NCBI GenBank assembly: GCA_023374025.1
Contig: SIJG01000016.1
Coordinates: 1,282,642 to 1,346,641, forward strand
Length of the DNA stretch: 64,000 nt
Source: Heterodera schachtii
Taxonomy: Eukaryota; Nematoda; Chromadorea; Rhabditida; Heteroderidae
Direction of reading: 5' to 3'
Shown here: one piece after another, positions 46,001 through 57,505 of the stretch
How positions within the stretch are numbered: the stretch's first letter is position 1
How the letters are laid out: each line of letters starts with the position of its first letter
Made by a program: the position numbers and the translations under genes
The notes under the pieces: generated by a model
Seen by the model: the letters and a program-made list of their open reading frames with translations, nothing else
Databases searched by the model: none
What the model was told of the DNA's origin: nothing

Positions 46001-48231
46001 AATACGCCGGAAGAGTTAAAATGAATTAGATCATGAAGATGTTTGAGATTGGTTGGAAAATTGTCGACCATCTTTTATTAGGCGATGAAACAATTTGGAA
46101 TCTTTTCAGTGCGCTCATTTTTGCTTATCTGGGTACAAGGAGGAAGACAACGAATTATCAAGAATGATGAATTTTCCACAAACGCATTAAATTTATATTT
46201 TTTGATTTTAAAACTAAATATTTTATACAAAAAATAGAAATAAGTGACAAATTTTATTCAAATCCTCCTTATTTATCCTGGGATTTAGCAGAGAATTCAA
46301 ACTTCAACGGCCAAGGCCATTAAGGGGAAATCCTAGAATTCTTCAAAGATTTTACAAAATTAGATAATTCGTTGCAAAATTATTCTATTTTATGTGCAAT
46401 TATATTTTTAATTTAGTTAAAACAATGTTGGAAAATTTTATATTATTATAACTAAAATATGTTTATATAAAAATTTTCTGTTTATTTTAAAATAATATTT
46501 TTGCTTATTTGGTCATTTTAAAATTTAAATCAGAGTTTTTCCTTGGAAATTTTTGGGGCGCTTGTTCGGAGAAGCGATTATCGTGATCACCGAAAAGGGA
46601 GGACGATCAGCGGAGAGCTTGGCGATTAGGCAAGTCCGAAATTGAGGCGTGCAAAGGGAGCAGCGTTCAGGCGAGAGTGGACACAGTAAGGATGAGGAGA
46701 TCAGCGTTCGCCAAATCAAATGGGCAAATTGCAAAGAGCGGAAACACTGGAAAATGCAACTAATGCAATTAGTTAAAATTAAAATTAATTCGAGTTTTTG
46801 TTTAAATCTAGTTCAGAATCACAAAGTTATAAAATAAGTGGGTTAGTTTTCCAATATGTATGTTTTGACATTTTGATTAAATATATTTAAAAATTTAGTG
46901 ATTTGACTTATTTTAAGTAACGGATTTGAAAAATAACTGCTGATATGGTGCCTCTTAGTACTGATTTTTATTTTAAGCTATTCACCTATGAAACTCTCGC
47001 CTTCTTTTATACCAAGGCACCTCCTTCACAACCGAAGACTTTCGGACAGAAGGTCAGGTCTTTAATTAAATTTCCGCTTTTTTATTTAGGAACAATTAAG
47101 CTAAATGGTTTTATGAGTTTTTTGCCGTAGAACGGCATAATTCTGGTTTTACTTAAAGAAATTCTACAAATCCATGCTCTAAAGCTAATTAAGTAAATCT
47201 GTCTGGGTTATCTGATCAGTGATTGATATTTTTATTCTCGGTGTATCAAAAGGCGAACATTTCGCAAAATATGTCATGTGCCAGGTCACCGCTTTTTGGT
47301 AAATTCCTGTCTAACTTTGCAAATATGCGTTTGACTAATAGCCTAACTGTCAAATATGCGAAAAGGGGATAATATCCGTCCCAATCTTCGCACCTTTTTG
47401 CGCAGGTTCCTTCCCATACGCTTTTCTCCGGCAAAATTAAAATTGCGCCACGAATACAGAAAAGCAAGGGGTGCGGTAATGGCCGGACAATGCCGGATTT
47501 CATGCACGACATCTTTTATGATGATAACAATACCGCAATTGGTGTTTTTAAAGAAAATTATTGTCAAAATTTTTAAAATTCACTTTCTTCGTACTAATTT
47601 TCTTGTCACATTTAAAGTAAGAGATTTATGTTTGGTAGCAGGAATTTTATGAATGAGTGTCCATTAAATTTAATTTAATAAAAAACTCAAAATTTTTACG
47701 TCCAAAAGAATCAGTAGTTGTTTTAGAACTTAACTTTTATATTATTTCAAAATTGTTTAATGGAGAAAAATTAATCAATAGAATATTTAGGCTCGAGCCA
47801 ATGGTCAGACTGCTGATCCCTTCTCGCTTGTTTTCTCCTGCGGAGCAGCTGAGCAAAAAGGGTTAAATTCTAACGCTTAAAACACAGTGCATCGTGCTCA
47901 AAATGCTGCTGCATCATGGCCGACCGATCCACGGCCAAATGCAATCCCGATTGGACATCTTGCATCTGCTGCTTCTGCTGATCTTGTTGGAGGTGGCGAC
48001 TTTTTGATTCCTCTTTATTTTGGCTCACCACAGGTGGTGCAAATGGTGATTGCAAACAGTGGAAAAGGTGGCACAAACCTTCCTTTGTCTGTATGTTTTT
48101 CTTATTCGCAGAATAATAGGGCAAAGAAGCAAAAAAATTCTAGGGGGTGAAATGTTTTTGGTGAAGGTTTAACAGAGAATTTTTTAATTGTGATTATTTT
48201 TCAATATGTGATATAATTAATTTAATATTTT
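46001..48231. other. No gene recognised
   Basis: Mostly AT-rich. GC-richer islands at 46,540-46,740 and 47,340-47,520 are open in several frames but show no motif. At 47,880-48,124 both strands are open; the minus strand (QQDQQKQQMQDVQSG) is Gln-rich like the 51-52 kb gene, but without splice or domain support. Confidence 0.4.
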
Positions 48232-48239
48232 TAATCATT

Positions 48240-48871
48240 ATGGTAATAAATTATATGCTTTTGCAATTTTTTTCTGCGTATATGCTATGAAGAAAGGGGC
48301 TCAAAAATAGCATTTCTGCATTAAAATTTTTTGATTTGGTGAAGCTTTTTGTGCATATAAATGCATATTTTGGAGGTTTTTTAGAATTAAAGTATATTTG
48401 GCCATTTTTGCGTTTTTAGAGCATAATTAGGTCCTTTTCGGCCAATTTTCAATGAATAATGCGAAAAAAGCCAAAAACACACCCCTAAGGATCAACTTTT
48501 TTGGAATTTTTTAAAATACACCCTTAAAAATTGAATTTTTTAAATTTTTGTAAGAACTTTTGGAAAAAATTTATTTAGATAAAAATGTAATTTTGTTTTA
48601 GCATATAATAAAAATTTATAAATTTGGAAATTCAATATTTTGCAATTGTCTAAAAAATGCTCCATAGCCCTTGTTCTGGTGTTTTAAAAGTCAATTCTTA
48701 ATTTATACACAATTTTTCTGCATTTTTATAGGGTTAAAAGCCATTATTGGCACTTTTTATTTTAGTGCATATTTGGGCACTTTTCTGGTTTTTAGGGCAT
48801 ATTTGGGGGATTTTTAGTGCATATTTTATGCGCGTATTTGACATTTTTTAGTGCATACAACCTATAACCTA
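48240..48871. mobile_element. hAT-like element, solo copy of the 12.4-kb outer family
   Basis: 632 bp with ends TATGGTAATAA / ACAACCTATAACCTA and 8-bp duplication TTAATCAT (48,232-48,239 and 48,872-48,879). Reverse orientation relative to 12,416-14,250. It contains the uninterrupted GGGTTAAAAGCCAT site that is occupied in the other copy. Confidence 0.85.
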
Positions 48872-49071
48872 TTAATCATATTAAGCATAAAATTAAATCG
48901 AATTTCCTCATACAATATGCCAAAAACAATATACGGTTTTTATTTTAATTGAATTTGAAAGTCATTTTTGTTTTATTGAGTTCGAGTACTTTCAATTCCC
49001 CACTCCTTCTCAACTTCAGTATAATCAGCTAAATTATTGGCTCATTAAATAATTGTTGTTGTAACTATTCC

Positions 49072-49135
49072 GGTGGTTCAGTGGTAGTACGACAAGCTCG
49101 ACAGTTAGAGCTAAAGTTCAAACTCGCTTAATCTG
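49072..49135 (+). repeat. tRNA-like segment
   Basis: CCGGTGGTTCAGTGGTAG resembles a tRNA D-arm/A box and AAAGTTCAAACTCG a degenerate B box. The arms do not fold into a convincing cloverleaf. Confidence 0.4.
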
Positions 49136-49329
49136 AATTGTTTTGTTTTAATGAAAGAGAAAATAAGTGTGAGCTGAGTAATTAGATTATGGTCATCTGC
49201 AACAAAGCTAAATGGCACTTTATGAGAGCAAGTCTCTGGACCCCGGCAGATGAGACAAAAAATCTTGGTCCAAAAAATGTGTTTTTTTAAGCAGGTGCAG
49301 GGGTCCGGACCCCTGCACCTGGGACCTTA

Positions 49330-49500
49330 TACTACTCAAGTCCCCCCCCCCGTAATGGTATTTTCTTTCACTGCCCCCTTCCCGCTCCGCCCACGCGATT
49401 TATTCATTCTCAAATACATAAACCCAATTTATGGGAGCTTCTCAATATATTGCATATGAAAAATTTTTGTGCCAATTAAAATTTCCCCTCCCAATTGGTT
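49330..49500 (+). repeat. Dispersed repeat, copy at 63.2 kb
   Basis: A run of C followed by GTAATGGTATTTTCTTTCAC, then CATAAACCCAATTTATGGGA. The same order and orientation are found at 63,225-63,385. Confidence 0.8.
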
Positions 49501-49619
49501 AAACCCTAAAAATCCGGGACTCTACTAATTAGTGGCTAAAATTAATAAAAGTGATATTTGTTTTGGCACCATAAGGCCTTTATAATTTTGACTTTTTAAA
49601 AACATTCGACTAAATATTT

Positions 49620-49960
49620 GTCCGTTTAGAGAATTGACTACAAGCAGTTTTATCGGTTCGGCCCGGATGTGATCAATTTTTGCTGCACAATCCGGGGGAA
49701 CCTTTGCGTTTCAAGCGGAGATCGCGCAATTGGCGAACGGCACCGGCAACAACAAGGTTTTTAAAAAGAAAATAATTGGAACATTTAAACAGGAAAGTTC
49801 GGAAAATTTGTTTTTAAGTACAAACTTTTTTTTAATTTTAGGAAAATTTGGACAAGACGCTGACCATCATGGACGCTGGCAATGGCATGACGAAGGCGGG
49901 CCGTGGCTCCATCGACAAATCCGCACCTCCCAGGCATTTGTGGCGACCAATCAGGTTTGG
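49620..49960 (+). pseudogene. Hsp90-like fragment (weak)
   Basis: FQAEIAQL (codons starting at 49,709) followed, after an intron-like gap ending in AG at about 49,840, by TLTIMDAGNGMTKA resembles two conserved blocks of the Hsp90 ATPase domain (the N-terminal helix and the GxGMT nucleotide-binding motif). The blocks are closer together than in a real Hsp90, and the sequence around them does not match. A coincidence or a scrambled host-gene fragment. Confidence 0.35.
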
Positions 49961-50699
49961 GTTTAATTTTTACTTTTCAAATTCTTATTCATTTCCTTTA
50001 CAGCAGCTGCTTTCGCCGTCAGAGGACATTTACTTTTCGGTTTCTCCGCATTCGCGACTCAGGTTATTATTGTCCTTCGGCACAAGGGCAGAACCCCCCC
50101 TCCCCCATTTTAATTATTTATGTGGTATTATTGCTTTTTTCTTTTCAGACACTTATCGGGATGAGCAATTCATGGTGTTCCGACAACATGGAGGAAGTGC
50201 TGCTCAACCAATGTTACCCCGACTATGAATCCGGTGGAGGGAAGCGTGCTGTGGGGCAACAGTCAAGCAGCAGCAACGGCGGTCACGAAGGCGGTCGAAA
50301 AAAGGGAGGAGGAGGACGAGGCGGTCGCGGTGCTGGCGGTCCCCACCGTGGGGAGGAAGAGGAGGCGGTGGCGGGAGGGGAGGAGGGCGGGCGCAGCAAC
50401 AGCCACAGGAGGCTGAGGAGGAGGACGAGGTGGGGGATCGGGCGAGACTTTGCAATATGTATTAATAATACAATTTGGTTATTAAATATCTTTCTTGGTC
50501 CCCGTAAAGCCCATCCCGAGGGCATTGGCGTTTGCCATAATAAAATTTGTTAAAATTTTTCTTGGTCGCTTATCACGAATATGACATCCGTTTCCCCATA
50601 ATTCCCAACCTCAAGAGTTTAAGTGTTCCCTGATCATGAATCTGACATTTTTACAATAATCTTCAAAAAAAATTTCTTATTTCTTGAATTGCTTCTTTA

Positions 50700-51055
50700 T
50701 TTTTCGTTTTCTCAGATTGTACAGCAAAAGGGTTTTAGTGATTAGTTAGCTCAAAATTGATTTAGTTAAACTTATTTTAGTTAATGAGTGCCTAGCTTTA
50801 CCCCACCCCGCCAATCATTCTTCCCATTCCTCCACTGTCGCGTTGGGTTGTGGCCTACGTCGCATCCCTTTGTGGCCAAATAACTCAGACCCCCTACTAA
50901 CCCCGTTCGCTGCGCATGCAGTGGCATCATTAATGAATGATTGGTGCGGTAGGGTAAAGCTAGGCACTCATTAACTATAATAAGTTTAACTAAATCAATT
51001 TTGAGCTAATTAATCATTAAAGCCCTTTTGTTATACAATCTGAGAAAACGAAAAA
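50700..51055. mobile_element. Palindromic MITE with TA flanks
   Basis: TIRs of about 100 bp beginning TTTTTCGTTTTCTCAG, with TA at both outer edges (50,698-50,699 and 51,056-51,057), as for Tc1/mariner-type MITEs. The centre is GC-richer (CCGTTCGCTGCGCATGCAG). Confidence 0.75.
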
Positions 51056-51147
51056 TATTAATTGCGTGTATTTTTTTGCTTTTATTTCTATCTCAATCCT
51101 AACCCAAATATGTTTTCAAACCCAATACTAAAATCGATCACCATCCA

Positions 51148-52159
51148 TCAGCAAAAGGCGCAGCGGCGAGCGTAGCGCACACGTTGCGAGCGGCGCGGCC
51201 GCGTCACTACAACCAGGTAGTCTACGCGGCCGGCCTGGCAGCCAAGGCATTTGGGGCGCACATCGTGCCCCTCGACCTGAAAACATTAATTAAATTTAAT
51301 TTATTCAAAAAATATGAGTTTTGAGTACCCAAAGCCTTTGGCTGTCCTCATCTCCCCGCACTATTCCTGTCCACGGGTCGATGCTGTCCTCGACCTGCCG
51401 CGCAGCCTGGTCCCGCGCTGCGTCCACATAGCGCTGCCACCAGCCGTTCTCGCAGCATGTGTCACAGATTGTGACACAGCCGCAGTTGTTGCCGCGGACT
51501 GTCACCGCACAGTCCACTCCATGGCTGCCCATGCACAAAAGGCACTGATCGGAGAAAATTAATTCTCCGATCAGTGCCCTCGGTGCATCACCCGATGGAC
51601 TGGGTGTCCTTTGTGGCACGGGCCGCTCAAAGTGCGAGCGGGGAGTTTCCCACCCCAGCATCGGCTGTTGTTGTTGTTGCGGCTGATGTTGTTGCGGTTC
51701 GGCAATGCCTTCGCCGACCTCGTTGTGCAACCAAATCGCTATAAGCCATGTAGACTGAGGCTGCCCCATATGTACAAATCTCTCAATCACTTAATTTTCG
51801 TTTTATGGGAGGGACCCCGACCCGAAATTCTTACTCAAGTCCTGGCGTAGCCCATCCGCCTCATCCTGAATCTGCGCAAGCGCATTTGGCGATAGCGGCT
51901 CCCAACTTTCGTCCCACTCGCCTTGCTGATGTTGTTGTTGTTGCTGCTGTTGGCGTTCTTGTTGTTGCCCATATTCAACATGGGCCCATTGTTGTGGCTG
52001 ATACGCCCATTCGGCCGGAAGTTGTGGCCCAATTTCCAAATGCTGCTCGTTCAGGCGCGGATCCAGCTCCCATGGCTGATGCAACTGCTGCTCATGCTGC
52101 ACGCCCAGCTGATGCTCATGCTGCAGGCCTTGCCCTTCGTTCACTTCCATCGGGTGCAC
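51148..52159 (-). CDS. Gln-rich RING-like protein, intact
   Basis: Exons 52159-51835, 51789-51329 and 51276-51148 join in phase through GT-AG introns of 45 and 52 bp, giving 915 nt (304 residues). The N-terminal half is Gln/His-rich (QQQERQQQQQQQHQQG), probably disordered. The C-terminal half has a RING-type cysteine pattern: CLLC, then CGC, then ICDTC, and in the last exon CLGC; the usual histidine is replaced by cysteine. RING proteins act as ubiquitin ligases by recruiting E2, but ligase function is only inferred. Another exon may lie upstream at about 52,320-52,248. It sits beside Polinton-like genes on the same strand and has no obvious lesion. Confidence 0.6.
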
Positions 52160-52385
52160 CTCCCCGGCGCCTATTCAATCCGGGTCAAATTCAATGGGCC
52201 GAAAACAAAAACAAAAAAAGGGGAAAAAACTTACCCCATTGATCAACCCATCGGCCTGGTAATTGTTGATGAGCCCTTGTACCACAATATCGACCTCTTC
52301 GCACGGAGTTGGGCACGCTTAATTTGCCGTTGCTGGGAATTCATATTTTGAGGGTGAATGGAGGAACAAAAAAAGAGAACGACTT

Positions 52386-52830
52386 TTGCTTATCGCATTC
52401 TCGCGCATTTTGGACTGTTCCCATGACGAAGTTGGCGCGCAAATTTGTACTGGTGTTGCGAATCGAGAAAAATTGTTGAAAGAATTTGCACATCGTAAGC
52501 TCATCAGTACATACTCCAACCGTAATGGCTTCACCCACACGCTCTTCTTTGGTGGGCTCACAGAAAAGGGGGCCGACTCTGTGCTTGCTTATGGTAACCT
52601 GAGGCGCCCCTACAATGTTTGCGTTGCCGTCCATTATTACTCGCGGCACTGCATTATGCTAAAATACCCGCAATTCCCATGTGTAATTGAGAAATGTTTT
52701 GGTCAAAGGGATGGACCCTTTCAAAAATATTACCCGCTTGTGCTGGTAAAAGTCGTCGATGACTGCCTTCCCCCTCTGTACGCGAATTTGTTGTCTCAAA
52801 TGCGTGAAGGCTCAACGTCATCATCATCAG
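52386..52830 (+). pseudogene. Argonaute PAZ-region fragment (second)
   Basis: Open frame with STYSNRNGF, LFFGGLTEKGAD, VAVHYYSRHCIMLKYPQFPC and KYYPLVLVKVVDD, which lines up with the linker and PAZ domain of nematode Argonautes. No PIWI domain follows; the frame runs into Ser/Asp-rich low-complexity sequence and stops at 53,036. Not the same sequence as the 39-kb fragment, so an independent paralogue. Confidence 0.6.
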
Positions 52831-53114
52831 CCTCATCATCGCCGCGAAATTTCCTATCATCTCCTTCCGATGATGATGATGCTGATGACGATCATGATCT
52901 CCGGTTTGGCTCTATGCCCACACAAAACAGTGTTGCGACAACACCTTCTCCGTCTTGCGCGTATGTGAAGGGAATCATATGGATTGAAAAAGAGAAAATT
53001 GGGCCTCAGGAAATTGGGGTACTCAATCAAAATTGAACAAATGTCATCGTCATCATCGTGTTCCTCAACTGGCGAAGGTCATCGGCTCCCACCCTATGTC
53101 AATGCCACCGCCAA

Positions 53115-54241
53115 TCACTTCGAATGCTGCCGCACGGTATTCTCGTCTTCTTCTTCCTCCTCCTCCTCGTCGTCGTCCTCGTCATCCAACCATCCATGTC
53201 GTTCCAGCGGGTCACTGATGGTCAAGAACTCTGTACGAAAAGCAATCGACGCCTCAATTAGTATGTGCGTGTCGTTGGTGCAGTAGGCTGCGAGCTGTTC
53301 ACACAGGTCGAACTGTTGATGGTGGTGTTCTGCGTACCACTGATCGAATCTGCGCTGTCGGTCGGGCGTCATTCCACCGTATAAGTAGTCAGCTTTTGGT
53401 GGTAAGCAGTGCAGAATGCGCCCATAATTCGCCTCAACATTCGCCAAATGAGGGAAAAACTCCGGCTTATGGTAACATTTACAGGTGTAGCAGAATTTCT
53501 CACCGCAAACGTGTCCGCTGCGTCCTTTTCGCCGATTTTGTCTGACATTCCACACAACTCCGCACTGTTTGCATTTCTTGAATTGTCGACACACATTGCT
53601 CGACAAATGATGACTGAAAAGTCTTGGCTCATGAAATCCTTTCCGCATGCTGTGCAATCTCTGTAATAATTACTGTTGTTGTCATCCGCTCGGCACGGTC
53701 GTCCCACTCCTATGCGACCACAATTTATGCACTTTGCATAACATTGTAACGTGTGATCGCTGGCATTATCATAGGGGCACTCACACGAAAAGCAGTAGTA
53801 GTCACGCCCAAACACCGCTTTGCCCACTTCGCATCGAATTCCATCAAAATGACCGTTGTGATGGTAGAGCGGGATTTCAATGTTGTAATTGTTCGGCCCA
53901 TATTAAAATTTTGGCCGATAGGTTCCTGTCGCACCAAAAACGAACACCTTAAATCGCTGATTTGCGGTGGCGTATTTCCGATTCCAATAGTCCACGACAA
54001 TCGGCACATAGACAACCGCATCATACTCTCTCAAATCGGTGCGAATGCTTACGCCGCTCATCAGTCCAAGCACGTCTTCCAGTCGTCGCCCGTTCTGACG
54101 GTTAATATAATAGCAGAAATTTCTTCTGGTCATCTCTTTGCTGTGGTATTTTCTGCTTGTCTCCAGAGCGTAAAAAAGACCATATGCATCATCGCTGTTG
54201 TTGTTTTGCAGAAGAGCACTCTCTTTTACGATATGTTGCAC
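53115..54241 (-). pseudogene. Polinton-type DNA polymerase B, N-terminal exonuclease part, decayed
   Basis: Three frames in sequence (about 54,241-53,903, 53,827-53,640 and 53,657-53,115). The middle part has several CxxC/CxxxC zinc-binding pairs (FSCECPY, CINCGR, CTACGK; then CKQCG, CYTCKCYH), as in the N-terminal zinc region of protein-primed polymerases of Polintons and related elements. The last part has DQWYAEH, QFDLCEQLAAYC and NDTHILIEAS, corresponding to the exonuclease III (YCxxDxxIL) region; the aspartate is kept. The palm and thumb domains are missing, so it cannot be an active polymerase. Described only; frame breaks near 53,900 and 53,650. Confidence 0.7.
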
Positions 54242-54260
54242 TGAATTTGGTGTCCTTTTC

Positions 54261-54473
54261 TCACTGCCACATAGTGAACAATGCGCGCAGCATTGACTCA
54301 GGGTTGGCCGGACAAAGCTGATGAAGGATTAGGCTGACAATCACCATTAAATAGAGCGCAAAAAGTGCCCAACAAATGGCTTGCTGATAAAAGTTTTCTT
54401 CCCCGGGACGATCCTTACACATTTGATGAATCAATGTTGGGAGGAGTGTTGCGACTGGCAACTGCTCATCCAC
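54261..54473 (-). CDS. Short ORF with one membrane segment
   Basis: 70 codons with a hydrophobic stretch (AICWALFALYLMVIVSLIL) lying between the polymerase and capsid remnants on the same strand. It could be a small element membrane protein; no family recognised. Confidence 0.35.
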   Translation of the reverse strand: MDEQLPVATLLPTLIHQMCKDRPGEENFYQQAICWALFALYLMVIVSLILHQLCPANPESMLRALFTMWQ

Positions 54474-54843
54474 AACCAGCTTTGCAGTTTTAGTTATAGG
54501 AATAATGGCTGTGCCTTTGTTGCTGCTGTTTCTGTTGTTGTTGTTGTTGTTGTTTTTGGCGGTGGTTGTGTTCCTGCTGATATTGATGTTGTGGAGGCGA
54601 GAATTTTTAGTGGTTTGCCAGTCACGCCGCCTTTCCCCACGCGGGTAGATGACAAACGAGGCAAAACAGTCTTCTGTGGATTGACAGTTGTGGTGGTGGT
54701 GATGGAGGTGGTGGTGCTTACTACCCCTCTGGATTTGGTTTTGTTTGCATTAGCCGATGCACATTTATGATTCCGCTACCAATAAAAAGAACCAAAAAAT
54801 AATAATATAGCAGCAGAAACAGTGGCGCTTTTAAAATACATTT

Positions 54844-55702
54844 TTATTTTTGGTGAACAGCGAATGCAACAAATGTGAGAGAAATACTCAGGTCAAAGAG
54901 CGCGGCTTGGTCGTCACCGCTACTTGTCAAGTTGAACACGTAGATACAATGCGTTTTGCCGAATTGGGTAAAGGTTATTCCGTTGCTTTCCGAAGAGTTT
55001 GCGAACCCGACCGCCTCATTCATATCGTTGAAAGGGCGCACATATTTACCATGTGAGTAGTCCAAATCGTAAGGGGCCTGGGGGTAGGAACGACCGTTGG
55101 CGGTGATTGCAATTTCCCGCACATTAAAGGGTTGAAAATTGAACGGCTATATGTGATTCTGCCCGAGTACTCGGCATTTGAAACAAGCCCCATTGTGATG
55201 CGGCGGGGAATTTGGTCGATGAACAGATTGGCGGTAAACTCGAACCGACCCTGACTGATGAACATCGATTTCATCATAGTTTTCCTTCTCGAAATGGTAG
55301 CGACCCCCGGTCGGCGCATTAGCACAAAATCGTTGTCATTTGGTAAAATTTCGACATCCAATTCACAAAAGTTTATCAAGTACAGCAGCTAGTTGAATAG
55401 GTCGGTATCAATTTTGGCAATAAATTGGGCTGTTTTGCCCTCGGCAAACAAATCCCTCCGTTGAAACAGCCCGGCCCCGTCTCCAATGTTTCGCCCGTAT
55501 CCCGGTAATAGCCTGCAGCACTCAAGTGCGAGTCCTTTGCTGTTGTTGAGTAGGAGAGTTCATGTGAAAAATAGGTTTTTAGGCCATCAGTGCATTTGCA
55601 TTGAACACCACGCCCGTTGATGTTCATCTTTATGTTTAGGATGAATGTTTGCCCAATCATCTGGATTGGCGCAATGTTTTCGTCGTCAATGGTCAGGTCC
55701 AA
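54844..55702 (-). pseudogene. Capsid-like protein of Polinton-associated family, decayed
   Basis: Successive frames 55,702-55,376, 55,379-55,020 and 55,122-54,844. Motifs: DSHLSAAGYYRDTG, FIDQIPRRITMGLVSNAEYSG, ANGRSYPQAPYDLDY and IYVFNLTSS. The order and content match the F54H12.2-like proteins found in nematode Polintons, considered capsid components. Two frame breaks (about 55,376 and 55,120) show decay. I name the family and do not reconstruct it. Confidence 0.65.
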
Positions 55703-56189
55703 TTATTGTTTGATGACTTGGCGCACGTATTCGTCTTCTTTTTATACCCGCTTTTCCACTACCAAACTGCTTGGGCAATCCTCCTTTGTCCAATACCGTA
55801 TCGATTCCTCGCTTTCCCTCGGTGACCAGCGCCTCCCTAATCGGCATTCCCTCGTTCCCAACGCGCTCCAGCACTCGTTGCCCAGTGCTCAACGCCTCTG
55901 ACCCTAACTGCGCAATGCTTGGGTCAAAAACGATTTGAACCATTTTTATTATCATAAGTCTAATCAAATACAAAATGAATGAGAGTGAATAAATCAGAAA
56001 TTTATCATTCTTAAATATCAACACGACCATCGTCGTCCCATACGCGAATGGCACCAGACGGCCTTTGTCCATTGTGCGCAGCTCAATCTCAATCTCATTG
56101 ATCTCCCGTGGCAGGACTCGCGCAAATATTGGCGAGTCATAAATCTCATTATAATCCCCAGGGGTGGCACCAGACACAACCCGGAGCAA
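55686..56189 (-). pseudogene. Minor-capsid C-terminal part plus basic Gly-rich virion-type ORF
   Basis: The first part (LLRVVSGATPG, REINEIEIELRT, VPFAYGTTMVVLIF) continues the capsid gene at 56,195-56,560. After a hydrophobic stretch comes LGSEALSTGQRVLERVGNEG and GSGKAGIKRRRIR, which resembles the small basic Gly-rich protein encoded next to capsid genes in Polintons. In intact elements these are separate genes; here they read through in one frame. Confidence 0.55.
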
Positions 56190-56194
56190 AGAGC

Positions 56195-56560
56195 TCAGTG
56201 ATTGCCGATTATCATATTTTCGGTCAATCCTTTTGAGTAGACCGCAAAGCTCGAGATGCCGCCACGTAAATCAACCGGATACTTTGAGAGTTCATTTGAC
56301 ACAACATCTTGAGGGTTTTCTAAGCCCATAACGTAGCCCAACTGAGGCGAGAAGGACAAGTGGCTGATAATATCAATCTTGAACACCACTTTGAACCGTT
56401 CCGCATCATCAAGATATTGGATTGTCACTGAGTTGGGCACAAATTGGAGTGAGTCTATTTCAACTATAAAGCTGTTTTCTGGTAAATCTAACTCTTCTAG
56501 ATTTAACGCAGCTAAGACAGGTGCGACGGTCGGAAGTTGTTTTTCTTTCGGTTGAACAGG
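56195..56560 (-). pseudogene. Minor-capsid-like protein, upstream part
   Basis: Open on the minus strand from at least 56,560: EELDLPENSF, FSPQLGYVMGL and YPVDLRGGISSFAVYSK. It stops at 56,195 just where the family continues in another frame (56,189 downwards), so a frameshift separates the two halves. Confidence 0.55.
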
Positions 56561-56778
56561 TGTAGGAGATGAAGTGAATGTTTTGGTAAGTCATCATCAT
56601 CACTCATGTGTTGCTCTTCGCCAGCATTTGGATCGTACAATGGAGGGGAGCCGAGTGGCTTTCCGTCCTCTTCAAACAGCACGGGTAATTGCGGAGGAGT
56701 GGTGTTGACATCTCTTCTGCCTCTCTTCCGTGGTGGTGGAGAGCCAAGAGGCTTTGCCCGTTCCGATCGGCCTCCTCT

Positions 56779-57312
56779 TCATGATGGAGCGGCAACATTT
56801 TTGCACCGATATGGTTCCTCAGTGTAGTGGTAATAAAGTCTCTCAGTGCTCAACAATGGCAAACAATTCCCGTTCTTGTTGTCGTTGTTATTCTTCTCCT
56901 CCTCCTCGTCCGGTGTCCGTTGATGTTTTGCGGTTGTCATTGTTGATGGTGGTGGTGGTGGTGGTGGCGGCTCGGCGCACTTGTCTGAGGACGGCAGTTC
57001 GCTGTATTGAACACTGAACACCCTTGCCTTATACTTAACTCGGAAGAAACAGTGACCGGGGAGCTCGTAGACAACATCAAAAGGGACAAACTGGGCCTTT
57101 TCTATTCGTGTGCACCATAAGCTGATTCCCTCCTTGGTGACCATTGTGTCAACTTCAGCTTCTGTTCCTTTACATGCGCGGCAACGCCCGTTTTCACAAA
57201 CGGAATGAAACGGGGAACAGACGACGGGGACCACTCAAAGTTATGCCGCCCGTGCTTATAGTGAGGTCAACCTCAGCGATAACACGCTTGAACAATGCTT
57301 TTTTATCTGACA
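56779..57312 (-). CDS. Hypothetical proteins upstream of the capsid genes
   Basis: A short ORF from 57,312 (MSDKKALFKRVIAEVDL) runs into a second frame (57,234-56,779) with CENGRCRAC, FVPFDVVYELPGHCFFRV and a polyproline stretch. Probably one gene broken by a frameshift near 57,220, in the same direction as the capsid genes. Not recognised. Confidence 0.4.
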
Positions 57313-57505
57313 TGCTGATGATAGTCATTGCAGAAACTGAACAGATCAAAATGGGCCGACGGGGACACGCGCACTTATTTATATAGCGCGAGCGCCCACC
57401 CACATTTTAAATGTTTCTCATTATTTAGAATTTTATTTAATATATTGTACCTATTTTTAAGATAAATTCCCATTTTATTTGTAGTACAGTCCTATTTTCA
57501 AAGAT

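Noticed and set aside
49903..50553. 216-codon plus-strand ORF with Gly/Arg-rich part
   Set aside because: The composition comes from a GGAGGAGGACGAGG-type low-complexity stretch, with Pro-rich shadows on the other strand; no domain continues from the weak Hsp90-like fragment.
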